From: Streptomyces shenzhenensis
Lineage (GTDB): Bacteria > Actinomycetota > Actinomycetes > Streptomycetales > Streptomycetaceae
Direction: 5' to 3'
Length of the DNA: 64,000 nucleotides
NCBI RefSeq assembly: GCF_003688995.1
Contig: NZ_PENI01000005.1
Span: 248,001-312,000 of the forward strand
Positions 17,319 to 25,063 of this stretch are shown here, in pieces (within the stretch, counting starts at the first letter, position 1; each line of letters opens with the position of its first letter). The position numbers and the translations under genes were made by a program. The notes beneath the pieces were generated by a model, which was not told the DNA's origin, searched no databases, and saw only the letters and a program-made list of their open reading frames with translations.

Positions 17319-18829
17319 CGCGCGGCCCCCTTTTTGCCGTCCGTGCCGTCCGTGCCGTCCGTGCCGTCCGTGCCGTGTGTGCGCTGCCACCAGTCCCGGA
17401 ACGGCTCGGCCGGCACCGCCGGCAGATCCCGGGTGGCGCTCCACGCCCGGCCGGGACCGGGCAGGGTACGGGGGTGCAGCCGGCGGGTGCGGGAGGCCAG
17501 CCGCTGGCCGGTGCGCAGCGCTCCCGGGTGGCTGAACGCCCAGCGGGCCGCCCGCATCGCCGCCCGTTCGGCCGCGTGTCCCTTGGCCGGCCGCAGCACC
17601 ACCTTGTTGCCCGCACGGGTCGCCGGGCCGCCCTGGGCGACCCGCTCCCGCAGGTGCACCAGCACCTCGGGGATGTCGATGGCCACCGGGCACACCTCGT
17701 AGCAGGCCCCGCACAGCGAGGACGCGTACGGCAGCGAGGCGTCGATCTCGCTTGACGTGCCCCGCAGTTGGGGACTGAGGATGGCGCCGATCGGGCCCGG
17801 GTACACCGAGCCGTAGGCGTGGCCGCCCGCCCGCTCGTACACCGGGCAGACGTTCAGACAGGCCGAGCAGCGGATGCAGCGCAGCGCCTGCCGGCCCACC
17901 TCGTCGGCCAGCGTGTCGGTGCGTCCGTTGTCGAGCAGCACCAGATGGAAGGCGCGCGGCCCGTCCTCGTCGGTGGTGCCCGTCCAGGTCGACGTGTACG
18001 GGTTCATCCGCTCGGCCGTCGAGGAGCGGGGCAGCGTCTGCAGGAACACCTCCAGGTCCCGCCACGTCGGCACGATCTTCTCGATGCCCACGACCGAGAT
18101 CAGCGTCCTGGGCAGGGTCAGGCACATCCGCCCGTTGCCCTCGGACTCCACGACGACGAGCGTGCCGGTCTCCGCGACCATGAAGTTGGCGCCGGAGATG
18201 CCGACCTCGGCGCGCAGGAACTTCTCCCGCAGATGCAGCCGGGCGGCCTCGGCCAGCTCGGCGGGGGAGTCGGTCAGCCCATCGGGGGCCGGGCGGCCCC
18301 ACTCGCCCATCTCCGTACGGAAGATGTCGCGGATCTCGCCGCGGTTGCGGTGGATGGCCGGGACCAGGATGTGCGAGGGCCGGTCCTTGCCCAACTGGAC
18401 GATCAGCTCCGCGAGATCGGTCTCGTAGGCGTGGATGCCCGCCGCCAGGAGTGCCTCGTTGAGCCCGATCTCCTGCGTGGCCATCGACTTGACCTTCACG
18501 ACCTCCGACTCACCGGTCTCCTCGACCAGCCGGGTGACGATCCGGTTGGCCTCGTCGGCGTCCGCCGCCCAGTGGACGACGCCGCCCGCGGCGGTCACCG
18601 ACTCCTCCAACTGGACGAGGTACCGGTCCAGATGACGGAGCGTGTGGTCCTTGATCCGTTTGCCCGCCTCGCGCAGTTGGGCCCAGTCGGACACCTCCGC
18701 GACGGCGTTCGCCCGCTTGGCCCGGATGGTGTGCGTGGCGTGCCGCAGATTGCCGCGCAGCGTCGCGTTGCCGACCGCCTCGTGCGCGGCCTTCGGGAAC
18801 GCCGGCATGCCGACGAACGTCCCGCTCAT
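17315..18829 (-). CDS. lutB: Iron-sulfur protein LutB (LldF), L-lactate oxidation
   Basis: A protein of 504 residues: a LUD domain (about 60-300, with M-V-A-E-T-G-T-L-V-V-V) followed by two 4Fe-4S clusters, C-I-R-C-S-A-C-L-N-V-C-P and C-G-A-C-Y-E-V-C-P. It is the electron-transfer core of the lactate-oxidising complex. The C-terminus carries a repeated T-D-G-T-D-G-T-D-G stretch from a 9-bp tandem repeat, which is not part of the family fold. The start overlaps the stop of lutA. Confidence 0.92.
   Translation of the reverse strand: MSGTFVGMPAFPKAAHEAVGNATLRGNLRHATHTIRAKRANAVAEVSDWAQLREAGKRIKDHTLRHLDRYLVQLEESVTAAGGVVHWAADADEANRIVTRLVEETGESEVVKVKSMATQEIGLNEALLAAGIHAYETDLAELIVQLGKDRPSHILVPAIHRNRGEIRDIFRTEMGEWGRPAPDGLTDSPAELAEAARLHLREKFLRAEVGISGANFMVAETGTLVVVESEGNGRMCLTLPRTLISVVGIEKIVPTWRDLEVFLQTLPRSSTAERMNPYTSTWTGTTDEDGPRAFHLVLLDNGRTDTLADEVGRQALRCIRCSACLNVCPVYERAGGHAYGSVYPGPIGAILSPQLRGTSSEIDASLPYASSLCGACYEVCPVAIDIPEVLVHLRERVAQGGPATRAGNKVVLRPAKGHAAERAAMRAARWAFSHPGALRTGQRLASRTRRLHPRTLPGPGRAWSATRDLPAVPAEPFRDWWQRTHGTDGTDGTDGTDGKKGAAR
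17335..17376 (-). repeat. 9-bp tandem repeat (TGCCGTCCG) inside the 3' end of lutB
   Basis: About 4.7 perfect copies of TGCCGTCCG at 17335-17376. Because the unit is 9 bp it keeps frame and encodes repeats of T-D-G in the LutB tail, so copy number can change without breaking the gene. Confidence 0.85.
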
Positions 18830-19581
18830 AGCGCCGGTTCCTCCTCGGTGCTCGCCAGGATCTCGGCGATGTGGACGGGCCGCATGCCGGTTTTCAGGCG
18901 GGTCATCGTCCCGCCGATGTGCATCAGACAGGAGTTGTCGGCCGCGCACAGCACCTCCGCGCCCGTCGACTCCGCGTTGCGCACCTTGTCCGCGCCCATC
19001 GCCGCCGAGACGTCGGCGTTCTTCAGCGCGAACGTGCCGCCGAAGCCGCAGCACTCCTCGGCGCCCGGCAGCTCGGCCAGTTCAAGACCCCGCACCGCGT
19101 CGAGCAGCCGGCGGGGACGGTCGCCGAGACCCAGGCTGCGCAGTCCGTGGCAGGTCGGGTGGTAGGTCACCCGGTGCGGGTAGTACGCCCCGACGTCCGT
19201 CACCCCCAGCACGTCCACCAGGAACTCCGTCAGCTCGTACGTCTTGGGGACCACCGGCGCGAGGATGGCGGCGAGCGCGTCCCCGCGCCCCTCCGCCCGG
19301 GCCCGCTCGCCCATCCGCGGATACAGCTCCCGCACCATCGCCCCGCACGAACCGGACGGCGTGACGATCGCCTCGTACTCACCGAAGACATCGGAGAAAT
19401 GCCGGGCCAGCGGCTCCGCCTCATGCCGATAGCCGGTGTTGTAGTGGGCCTGTCCGCAGCAGGTCTGCGCCAGTGGGAAATCCACGTCGACGCCCAATCT
19501 GGTCAGCAGTTTCACCACCGCGCGGCCGGTGTCCGGATAGAGCGTGTCGTTGACACAGGTCAGGAACAGTGCGACACGCAT
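18826..19581 (-). CDS. lutA: Heterodisulfide-reductase-like protein LutA (LldE), L-lactate oxidation
   Basis: A protein of 251 residues with two CCG-type cysteine motifs: T-C-C-G-Q near residue 40 and E-E-C-C-G-F-G-G near 185, the signature of the LutA/GlpC/HdrB family. It is the first gene of lutABC. ATG 19581 has GGAG correctly spaced. A 71-bp gap with a hairpin separates it from the rhamnulokinase gene, so lutABC may be only partly co-transcribed with the rhamnose genes. In context it converts L-lactate, made from L-lactaldehyde, to pyruvate. Confidence 0.92.
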   Translation of the reverse strand: MRVALFLTCVNDTLYPDTGRAVVKLLTRLGVDVDFPLAQTCCGQAHYNTGYRHEAEPLARHFSDVFGEYEAIVTPSGSCGAMVRELYPRMGERARAEGRGDALAAILAPVVPKTYELTEFLVDVLGVTDVGAYYPHRVTYHPTCHGLRSLGLGDRPRRLLDAVRGLELAELPGAEECCGFGGTFALKNADVSAAMGADKVRNAESTGAEVLCAADNSCLMHIGGTMTRLKTGMRPVHIAEILASTEEEPAL

Positions 19582-19641
19582 CGCGGCTCCTTGAGGTCGA
19601 TCATCCGATGAGTGCAGGGTAATGGGCGGAAACGCGCCGGG

Positions 19642-19677
19642 GGAGGCCCGGCTCACCGCGCGGCGAGCCGGGCCTCC
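19642..19677 (-). terminator. Hairpin spanning the rhamnulokinase stop codon
   Basis: A 13-bp perfect stem, GGAGGCCCGGCTC / GAGCCGGGCCTCC, with a 10-nt loop surrounds the TGA of the kinase gene (19653-19655). It is a candidate intra-operon attenuator between the rhamnose genes and lutABC. Confidence 0.6.
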
Positions 19678-21101
19678 GCCTCACGCCAGCGCGCGGCGTC
19701 CCCGCGCGGCTCGTAGCGCGTCAGCCGCTGGGTGCGGGCGAGCAGCCGGCGCATGTCGGCACGGTCCCCGACGAGTCCGTGGGCGCGGGCCTGGACCAGG
19801 ACGTTGCCGAGGGCCGCCGCCTCGGTCGGGCCCGCCACCACCGGCAGCCCGCAGGCGTCGGCGGTGAGCTGGCACAGCAGCGCGTTGCGGGTGCCGCCGC
19901 CGACGATGTGCACCACGTCGACGGGGTGGCCGGCCAGCCGCTGGGCGTCCGCGACGGCCCGGCGATGGGCGAGCGCCAGCGAGTCCAGGATGCACCGGGT
20001 GGTCTCGGCCGGGGTCCGCGGCACCGGCTGCCCGGACGCCCGGCAGGCCTCGGCGATCCGGTCCGGCATCCGTCCGGGCGCGAGGAACGCCGCGTCGCCC
20101 GCGTCCACCACCGACCGCAGCGCCGGCACCTCGGCCGCGTCCCGCAGCAGTCCGCCGAGTGCGGGATCGCCCCAGGCCCGTACGGACTCCTGCAGCAGCC
20201 ACAGGCCCATGATGTTGCGCAGATAGCGGACCGTGCCGTCCAGCCCCAGCTCGTTGGTGAAGTTGGCGGCCCGGCTCTCCTCCGTCAGCACCGGCGCGGC
20301 CAGTTCGAGGCCCGCCAGGGACCAGGTGCCGGTGCAGATGTAGGCGAACCGCTCGCCCACGGCCGGTACGGCGGCCACCGCGGACGCGGTGTCGTGCGAG
20401 GCGACCGTGGTCACCGGCACCGGACCGGTCAGGCCGGTCTCCTCCAGCACCTCGGCGCGCAGTTCGCCCGCCGGATCGCCGGGCCGGCGCAGCGGTGCGA
20501 ACAGCCCCAGGTCGAGGCCGAGCCGGTCCGCGAGAGAGTGCGCCCAGGTGCCCGTGCGGGGATCGACCAGCTGGGTGGTGGAGGCGTTGGTCAGTTCGGT
20601 GCCCTGCTGCCCGGTCAGCCAGTACGCCAGCAGATCGGGGATCAGCAACAGGCGCGCCGCGTGGCCGAACTGGGCGGTCGAGCGGGCCGCGGCCAGCTGG
20701 TACAGGGTGTTGAAGGGCGCGTACTGCAGTCCGGTCGCCGCGTACAGTTCGGCCGCCGGCACCGTCGCCCACACCTTCTCCGGGACCCCCTCGGTGCGCG
20801 GGTCGCGGTAGTGCACCGGGTTGCCGAGCAGGGCGCCGTCGGCGTCCAGCAGGCCGTAGTCGACGGCCCAGCTGTCGATGCCGACCGAATCCACCTGGCC
20901 GGCCGCCCGCAGCCCCGCGAGCACCCCCGCGTACAGGGCCAGCACGTCCCAGCGCAGTCCCTCCGGCAGCCGGACGGGCCGGTTGCCGAAGCGGTGCGCC
21001 TCGCGCAGCTCCAGCGTGTCGTGGCCGACGCGGCCGACCATCACGCGCCCGCTGGAGGCGCCGAGGTCGACCGCGGCGTACGCCCGGACGGCAGTGCTCA
21101 T
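19653..21101 (-). CDS. rhaB: L-rhamnulokinase
   Basis: A protein of 482 residues of the FGGY sugar-kinase family: N-terminal phosphate loop D-L-G-A-S-S-G-R, the G-I-D-S-W-A-V-D-Y-G-L segment typical of rhamnulokinase, and the C-terminal adenosine motif H-I-V-G-G-G-T-R-N-A-L-L-C-Q. It phosphorylates L-rhamnulose at C1. ATG 21101 overlaps the TGA of the upstream aldolase/dehydrogenase gene. Confidence 0.95.
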   Translation of the reverse strand: MSTAVRAYAAVDLGASSGRVMVGRVGHDTLELREAHRFGNRPVRLPEGLRWDVLALYAGVLAGLRAAGQVDSVGIDSWAVDYGLLDADGALLGNPVHYRDPRTEGVPEKVWATVPAAELYAATGLQYAPFNTLYQLAAARSTAQFGHAARLLLIPDLLAYWLTGQQGTELTNASTTQLVDPRTGTWAHSLADRLGLDLGLFAPLRRPGDPAGELRAEVLEETGLTGPVPVTTVASHDTASAVAAVPAVGERFAYICTGTWSLAGLELAAPVLTEESRAANFTNELGLDGTVRYLRNIMGLWLLQESVRAWGDPALGGLLRDAAEVPALRSVVDAGDAAFLAPGRMPDRIAEACRASGQPVPRTPAETTRCILDSLALAHRRAVADAQRLAGHPVDVVHIVGGGTRNALLCQLTADACGLPVVAGPTEAAALGNVLVQARAHGLVGDRADMRRLLARTQRLTRYEPRGDAARWREAEARLAAR

Positions 21102-23134
21102 CGCAGGAACGCGGCGGCCACGCCCGCGTCGACCGGGATGTGCAGGCCGGTGGTGTGGGTGAGGTCCCCGCCCGTGAGCGCGAGCACGGCGTTCGCGACG
21201 TGCTCGGGCAGCACCTCCCGCTTGAGCAGGGTCCGCTGCGCGTAGAACTCGCCCAGCTTCTCCTCCTCGACCCCGTACACGGCGGCCCGCTTGGCGCCCC
21301 AGCCGCCCGCGAAGATCCCGGAGCCGCGGACCACCCCGTCGGGGTTGATCCCGTTGACCCGGATGCCGTGCTCGCCCAGCTCCGCCGCCAGCAGCCGGAC
21401 CTGGTGGGCCTGGTCGGCCTTGGTCGCGGAGTAGGCGATGTTGTTGGGCCCGGCGAACACGGCGTTCTTCGAGGCGATGTAGACGACGTCGCCGCCCAGC
21501 CGCTGCGCGATCATCACCCGGGCCGCCTCGCGCGAGACGAGGAAGGACCCGCGGGCCATGATGTCGTGCTGGAGGTCCCAGTCCTTCGCGGTGGTCTCCA
21601 GGAGCGGCTTGGAGACGGAGATCCCGGCGTTGTTGACGACGAGGTCGACGCCGCCGAAGGCCAGCACCGCCGCCTTGAAGGCGGCCGCGATCTGCTCCTC
21701 GTCGGTGACGTCCACGGTCACGGCGACGGCCTTGTCGGGCCCGCCCAGTTCCTCGGCGACCGCGGCGGCGCCGGCCGCGTTGAGGTCGGCGACGACGACG
21801 CACGCGCCCTCGGCGGCCAGCCGGTGCGCGATCGCCTTGCCGATCCCGCTGCCCGCGCCCGTCACCAGCGCCACCCGGGTGGCCAGCGGCCTCGGCTTCG
21901 GCATCCGGCGGAGCTTGGCCTCTTCGAGGGCCCAGTACTCGATGCGGAACTTCTCCGCCTCCTCGATCGGCGCGTACGCCGAGACCGCCTCGGCCCCGCG
22001 CATCACGTTGATCGCGTTGACGTAGAACTCGCCCGCCACCCGGGCCGTCTGCTTGTCCTTGCCGAAGCTGAACATGCCGACGCCGGGCACGAGCACGATC
22101 GCCGGGTCGGCGCCGCGCATCGCGGGGGAGTCCGGCAGGGCGTGCCGCTCGTAGTAGGCGGCGTACTGCTCGCGGTACTCGGCGTGCAGTTCGGCCAGCC
22201 GGGCCACCGCCTCCTCCAGCGGGGCGGACGGCGCCACGTCCAGGACCAGCGGACGCACCTTGGTGCGCAGGAAGTGGTCGGGGCACGAGGTGCCGAGCGC
22301 CGCGAGCCGCGGGTGCTCGGCGCGGGCGAGGAAGTCGAGCACGACGTCGGAGTCGGTGAAGTGCCCGACCTGCGGCCGGTCCTGGGAGGCGACGGCCCGC
22401 ACGTACGGCGCGAGCGCGGCGGCCCGCTCCCGCCGCTCGGCCTCGGGCAGGGCCGCGTAGCCCTCGATCACCGGTCCGAAGGGCTCCGCCTTGCCCCGCT
22501 GCGCCAGGAAGCTCTCCGCGGTGCGGATGATGTGCAGCGAGTTGCGCTCGCACTCCTCGGCGGTGTCGCCCCAGGCGGTGATCCCGTGCCCGCCGAGGAT
22601 GCAGCCGATCGCCTGCGGGTTGGCCTCCTTGACGGCGGCGATGTCCAGCCCGAGCTGGAACCCGGGCCGCCGCCACGGCACCCACACCACGGTGTCGCCG
22701 AAGCACTCGGCGGTCAGCTTCTCGCCGTCCGCGGCGCAGGCGAGCGCGATGCCCGAGTCGGGGTGCAGATGGTCCACGTGCGGGGCGTCCACCAGACCGT
22801 GCATCGCGGTGTCGATGGAGGGTGCGGCCCCACCCTTGCCGTGCAGGCAGTAGTCGAACGCGGCGACCATCTCGTCCTCGCGTTCCACGCCCGGGTAGAC
22901 ACCGGTGAGGGCGCGCAGCCGGTCGAGGCGGAGCACGGCGAGCCCGGCCTCGGTGAGCGTGCCGAGGTCCCCGCCGGACCCCTTGACCCACATCAGCTCG
23001 ACGTCGCCGCCGGTGACGGGGTCGGTCTCGGTGCCCTTCGCCGAGGCGTTGCCACCGGCGTAGTTGGTGTTGCGCGGATCCGCGCCCAGCCGGTGCGACC
23101 GACCCAGCAGAGCAGCGGCTTCGGGATGCGTCAT
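21098..23134 (-). CDS. Bifunctional rhamnulose-1-phosphate aldolase / L-lactaldehyde dehydrogenase (class II aldolase fused to SDR)
   Basis: A protein of 678 residues. Residues 1-400 form a class II aldolase with metal-binding histidines (H-G-I-T-A-W-G-D and H-L-H-P-D-S-G). Residues about 420-678 form a short-chain dehydrogenase with T-G-A-G-S-G-I-G, N-N-A-G and Y-S-A-T-K. The aldolase splits L-rhamnulose-1-phosphate into DHAP and L-lactaldehyde, and the dehydrogenase half oxidises the aldehyde to L-lactate. This fused form is known as RhaEW. It lies between the isomerase gene (505 bp upstream, a repeat-filled gap) and the kinase gene. Confidence 0.93.
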   Translation of the reverse strand: MTHPEAAALLGRSHRLGADPRNTNYAGGNASAKGTETDPVTGGDVELMWVKGSGGDLGTLTEAGLAVLRLDRLRALTGVYPGVEREDEMVAAFDYCLHGKGGAAPSIDTAMHGLVDAPHVDHLHPDSGIALACAADGEKLTAECFGDTVVWVPWRRPGFQLGLDIAAVKEANPQAIGCILGGHGITAWGDTAEECERNSLHIIRTAESFLAQRGKAEPFGPVIEGYAALPEAERRERAAALAPYVRAVASQDRPQVGHFTDSDVVLDFLARAEHPRLAALGTSCPDHFLRTKVRPLVLDVAPSAPLEEAVARLAELHAEYREQYAAYYERHALPDSPAMRGADPAIVLVPGVGMFSFGKDKQTARVAGEFYVNAINVMRGAEAVSAYAPIEEAEKFRIEYWALEEAKLRRMPKPRPLATRVALVTGAGSGIGKAIAHRLAAEGACVVVADLNAAGAAAVAEELGGPDKAVAVTVDVTDEEQIAAAFKAAVLAFGGVDLVVNNAGISVSKPLLETTAKDWDLQHDIMARGSFLVSREAARVMIAQRLGGDVVYIASKNAVFAGPNNIAYSATKADQAHQVRLLAAELGEHGIRVNGINPDGVVRGSGIFAGGWGAKRAAVYGVEEEKLGEFYAQRTLLKREVLPEHVANAVLALTGGDLTHTTGLHIPVDAGVAAAFLR

Positions 23135-23639
23135 GAACGTTCAGTCCTTACTTGGAAGCGAAGACGAGGGGAAGAGCCCCGAAGAGGGCCACGAAGGCGC
23201 CCCAAAGGGGCGCGAGGAACGGCGCGACAAGCCACGACGCACCGACAGCCGAACGCTCGCCCCGGTACGGTGTGCCACCGGGCCACGACAGCACCCCAAG
23301 GGGGCGCGGGGAACGGCGCGACGAGCCACGACGCACCGGCAGCCGAACGCGGGCCCATCCCGGCCCCGGTACCGTGTGCCACGGGGCCACGATGGCGCCC
23401 CAAGGGGCGCGGGGAACTGCGCGACCAGCCACGACGCACCCGCACACGGCCACGATGCATCCCGGAGGACGCCGCATCCCGGCTGTTCCGGTGTCCCGAA
23501 GGAGCGGGGAACCTTTGGACCACGGGGCCACGATGGCGCCCCAAGGGGCGCGGGGAACGGCGCGACCAGCCACGACGCACCCGCACACGGCCACGACGCA
23601 CCCCGGAGGACGCCGCATCCCGGCTGACCCAGCGGAGCG
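23135..23639 (-). other. 505-bp gap between isomerase and aldolase genes, filled with repeats
   Basis: No gene is seen. The gap holds four copies of a dispersed hairpin repeat. Several open frames cross it on both strands, but they are translations of the repeat, with recurring G-A-R-G-T-A and H-D-A-P-type strings. The spacer is inside what should be one operon (isomerase, then aldolase). Confidence 0.75.
23197..23626 (+). repeat. Four-copy tandem array of the dispersed hairpin repeat
   Basis: The core GCGCCCCAAGGGGCGCGGGG followed by AAC-T/G-GCGCGAC-n-AGCCACGACGCACC starts near 23197, 23290, 23394 and 23536. The last two copies sit in a longer direct repeat of 107 bp (23379-23485 and 23520-23626, offset 141 bp) that differs at only a few bases. 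Each core forms a GCGCCCC/GGGGCGC hairpin, so the operon transcript would carry a row of stable stems. Confidence 0.9.
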
Positions 23640-24800
23640 CTACGCGCCCCACCCCGCCTGCTCCCCCCCGACCCGCTCAGCCACGACCTTCTCGGCCCAC
23701 CCGGACCGGGCGAACGCGCCCATCGGGTCGGGGTCGAGGCCCATCTCCTCGCGCACCTCGGCCAGCAGCGGCCGGACGTCCGTGTTGTACGCGTCCATCA
23801 GCACGGCGTTCGCACCGAGCACGTCCTCGGCCCGCTGCGCTGCGGCCAGCGCCTCCGCGTCCACCAGCAGCGCCTTCGCGGTGGCCTCCTGGACGTTCAT
23901 CACCGAGCGGATGATGGCCGGCACCTTCGGCTCGATGTTGTGGCACTGGTCCAGCATGAACGCCACGTCGGCGGTGAACCCGCCCCCGCGCACCACCTCG
24001 TACATGATCCGGAACAGCTGGAACGGATCGGCCGCACCGACCATCAGGTCGTCGTCCGCGTAGAAGCGCGAGTTGAAGTCGAACCCGCCGAGCTTGCCCT
24101 CGCGCAGCAGCGTGGCCACGATGAACTCGATGTTGGTTCCCGGCGCGTGGTGGCCGGTGTCCACCACGACCTGCGCCTTCGGGCCGAGCTTGAGGCAGTG
24201 GGCGTACGCCGTGCCCCAGTCCGGCACGTCCGTCGCGTAGAAGGCGGGCTCGAAGAACTTGTACTCCAGCAGCATCCGCTGCCCCTCGCCGAGCCGCGCG
24301 TACACCTCGGCGAGCCCCTCGGCGAGCCGGTCCTGCCGACCGCGCAGATCGTCCTGGCCGGGGTAGTTGGTGCCGTCGGCGAACCACAGCTTCAGATCCT
24401 GCGAGCCGGTCGCGTCCATGATGTCGACGCACTCCAGCAGATGGCCGACGGCCTTGCGGCGCACCGCGGCGTCCGGATGGCAGATGCTGCCCAGCCGGTA
24501 GTCGTCGTCCTGGAAGGTGTTGGAGTTGATCGCGCCGAGCCGCAGCCCGCGCTCCTCGGCGTACCCGGCGAGGGCGGCGTAGTCGTCCACCGTGTCCCAG
24601 GGGATGTGCAGGGCGACGGTCGGCGCGACCCCGGTGAGGGCGTGCACCTGCGCCGCGTCGTCCAGCTTCTCCCGCGGCGAGCGCGGCACGCCCTGCTGGG
24701 CGAACACCTTGAAACGGGTCCCCGAGTTGCCGTACGCCCACGACGGCGTCTCGACGGCCTGGGTCTTGAGCGCGGCTTTCACCGCGGCGAGGTCGGTCAC
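23640..24800 (-). CDS. rhaI: L-rhamnose isomerase (Pseudomonas-type, xylose-isomerase fold)
   Basis: A protein of 386 residues with a TIM barrel and the metal-site segments W-F-A-D-G-T-N-Y-P-G-Q, E-Y-K-F-F-E-P-A-F and D-T-G-H-H-A-P-G-T-N-I-E. It converts L-rhamnose to L-rhamnulose. GTG 24800 is the start; the ribosome site is weak. It is the first gene of the catabolic operon and has a near-consensus promoter with a LacI-type operator at the transcription start, divergent from the importer operon. Confidence 0.94.
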   Translation of the reverse strand: MTDLAAVKAALKTQAVETPSWAYGNSGTRFKVFAQQGVPRSPREKLDDAAQVHALTGVAPTVALHIPWDTVDDYAALAGYAEERGLRLGAINSNTFQDDDYRLGSICHPDAAVRRKAVGHLLECVDIMDATGSQDLKLWFADGTNYPGQDDLRGRQDRLAEGLAEVYARLGEGQRMLLEYKFFEPAFYATDVPDWGTAYAHCLKLGPKAQVVVDTGHHAPGTNIEFIVATLLREGKLGGFDFNSRFYADDDLMVGAADPFQLFRIMYEVVRGGGFTADVAFMLDQCHNIEPKVPAIIRSVMNVQEATAKALLVDAEALAAAQRAEDVLGANAVLMDAYNTDVRPLLAEVREEMGLDPDPMGAFARSGWAEKVVAERVGGEQAGWGA

Positions 24801-24813
24801 TTCAGGGCTCCCG

Positions 24814-24828
24814 TGAAATCGATTGGAA
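24814..24828. promoter_or_regulatory. Operator-like half-palindrome TGAAATCGATTGGAA
   Basis: It lies 14 bp before the isomerase start and resembles the 13494 site before the rhamnosidase gene (both contain ATCGAT flanked by GA/TT bases). Confidence 0.4.
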
Positions 24829-24840
24829 CGGCTGAGCGGG

Positions 24841-24852
24841 TGAAACGATTCA
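24841..24852. promoter_or_regulatory. LacI-type operator TGAAACGATTCA at the isomerase transcription start
   Basis: A near-perfect inverted repeat with central CG placed 8-19 bp after the -10 box of the isomerase promoter. A bound repressor would block initiation. It matches the LacI-family consensus TGAAACGnTTCA. Confidence 0.7.
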
Positions 24853-24859
24853 GACCCGC

Positions 24860-24888
24860 AAGCTATGAGCCCTCCGGAGGGGTGTCAA
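24860..24888 (-). promoter_or_regulatory. Promoter of the rhamnose isomerase operon
   Basis: On the minus strand TTGACA (24888-24883), a 17-bp spacer and TAGCTT (24865-24860): a near-consensus HrdB promoter. Spacer start and -10 box equal those of the rhamnosidase promoter. Confidence 0.8.
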
Positions 24889-24937
24889 GCTCTCCTGCCA
24901 ACCCGGTTTTCCGTGACTCCGCCGTGACCTTCAACTA

Positions 24938-24952
24938 TCGAAACTTTTTCGA
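24938..24952. promoter_or_regulatory. Inverted repeat TCGAAACTTTTTCGA, possible upstream operator
   Basis: Six-base arms TCGAAA/TTTCGA with three central bases, midway between the divergent isomerase and importer promoters. It may allow looping by the LacI-type repressor. Confidence 0.5.
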
Positions 24953-24963
24953 CACGGACCCAT

Positions 24964-24992
24964 TGACGTGACATGGCTGCCATGTCTAACGT
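24964..24992 (+). promoter_or_regulatory. Promoter of the rhamnose importer operon with palindromic spacer
   Basis: TTGACG (24964-24969), 17-bp spacer, TAACGT (24987-24992). Almost the whole spacer is a perfect 17-bp palindrome, GACATGGC-T-GCCATGTC (24970-24986), unlike the TGAAA sites, so a second regulator may act here. Confidence 0.65.
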
Positions 24993-25006
24993 CCCGGCAA
25001 TCCAGT

Positions 25007-25018
25007 TGAAACCTTTCA
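25007..25018. promoter_or_regulatory. LacI-type operator TGAAACCTTTCA at the importer transcription start
   Basis: An inverted repeat 15 bp after the -10 box of the importer promoter, matching the isomerase operator in sequence type and position. Confidence 0.65.
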
Positions 25019-25063
25019 CGACGCCGTGGGGGCCATCCCGCAGGCGTCGTCGAGGAGCCCCCA

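Noticed and set aside
23135..23639. Repeat array as a CRISPR
   Set aside because: The repeated units are ~47-107 bp, adjacent copies share their flanks, spacers are not uniform, and no cas gene is near. It is a dispersed hairpin repeat.
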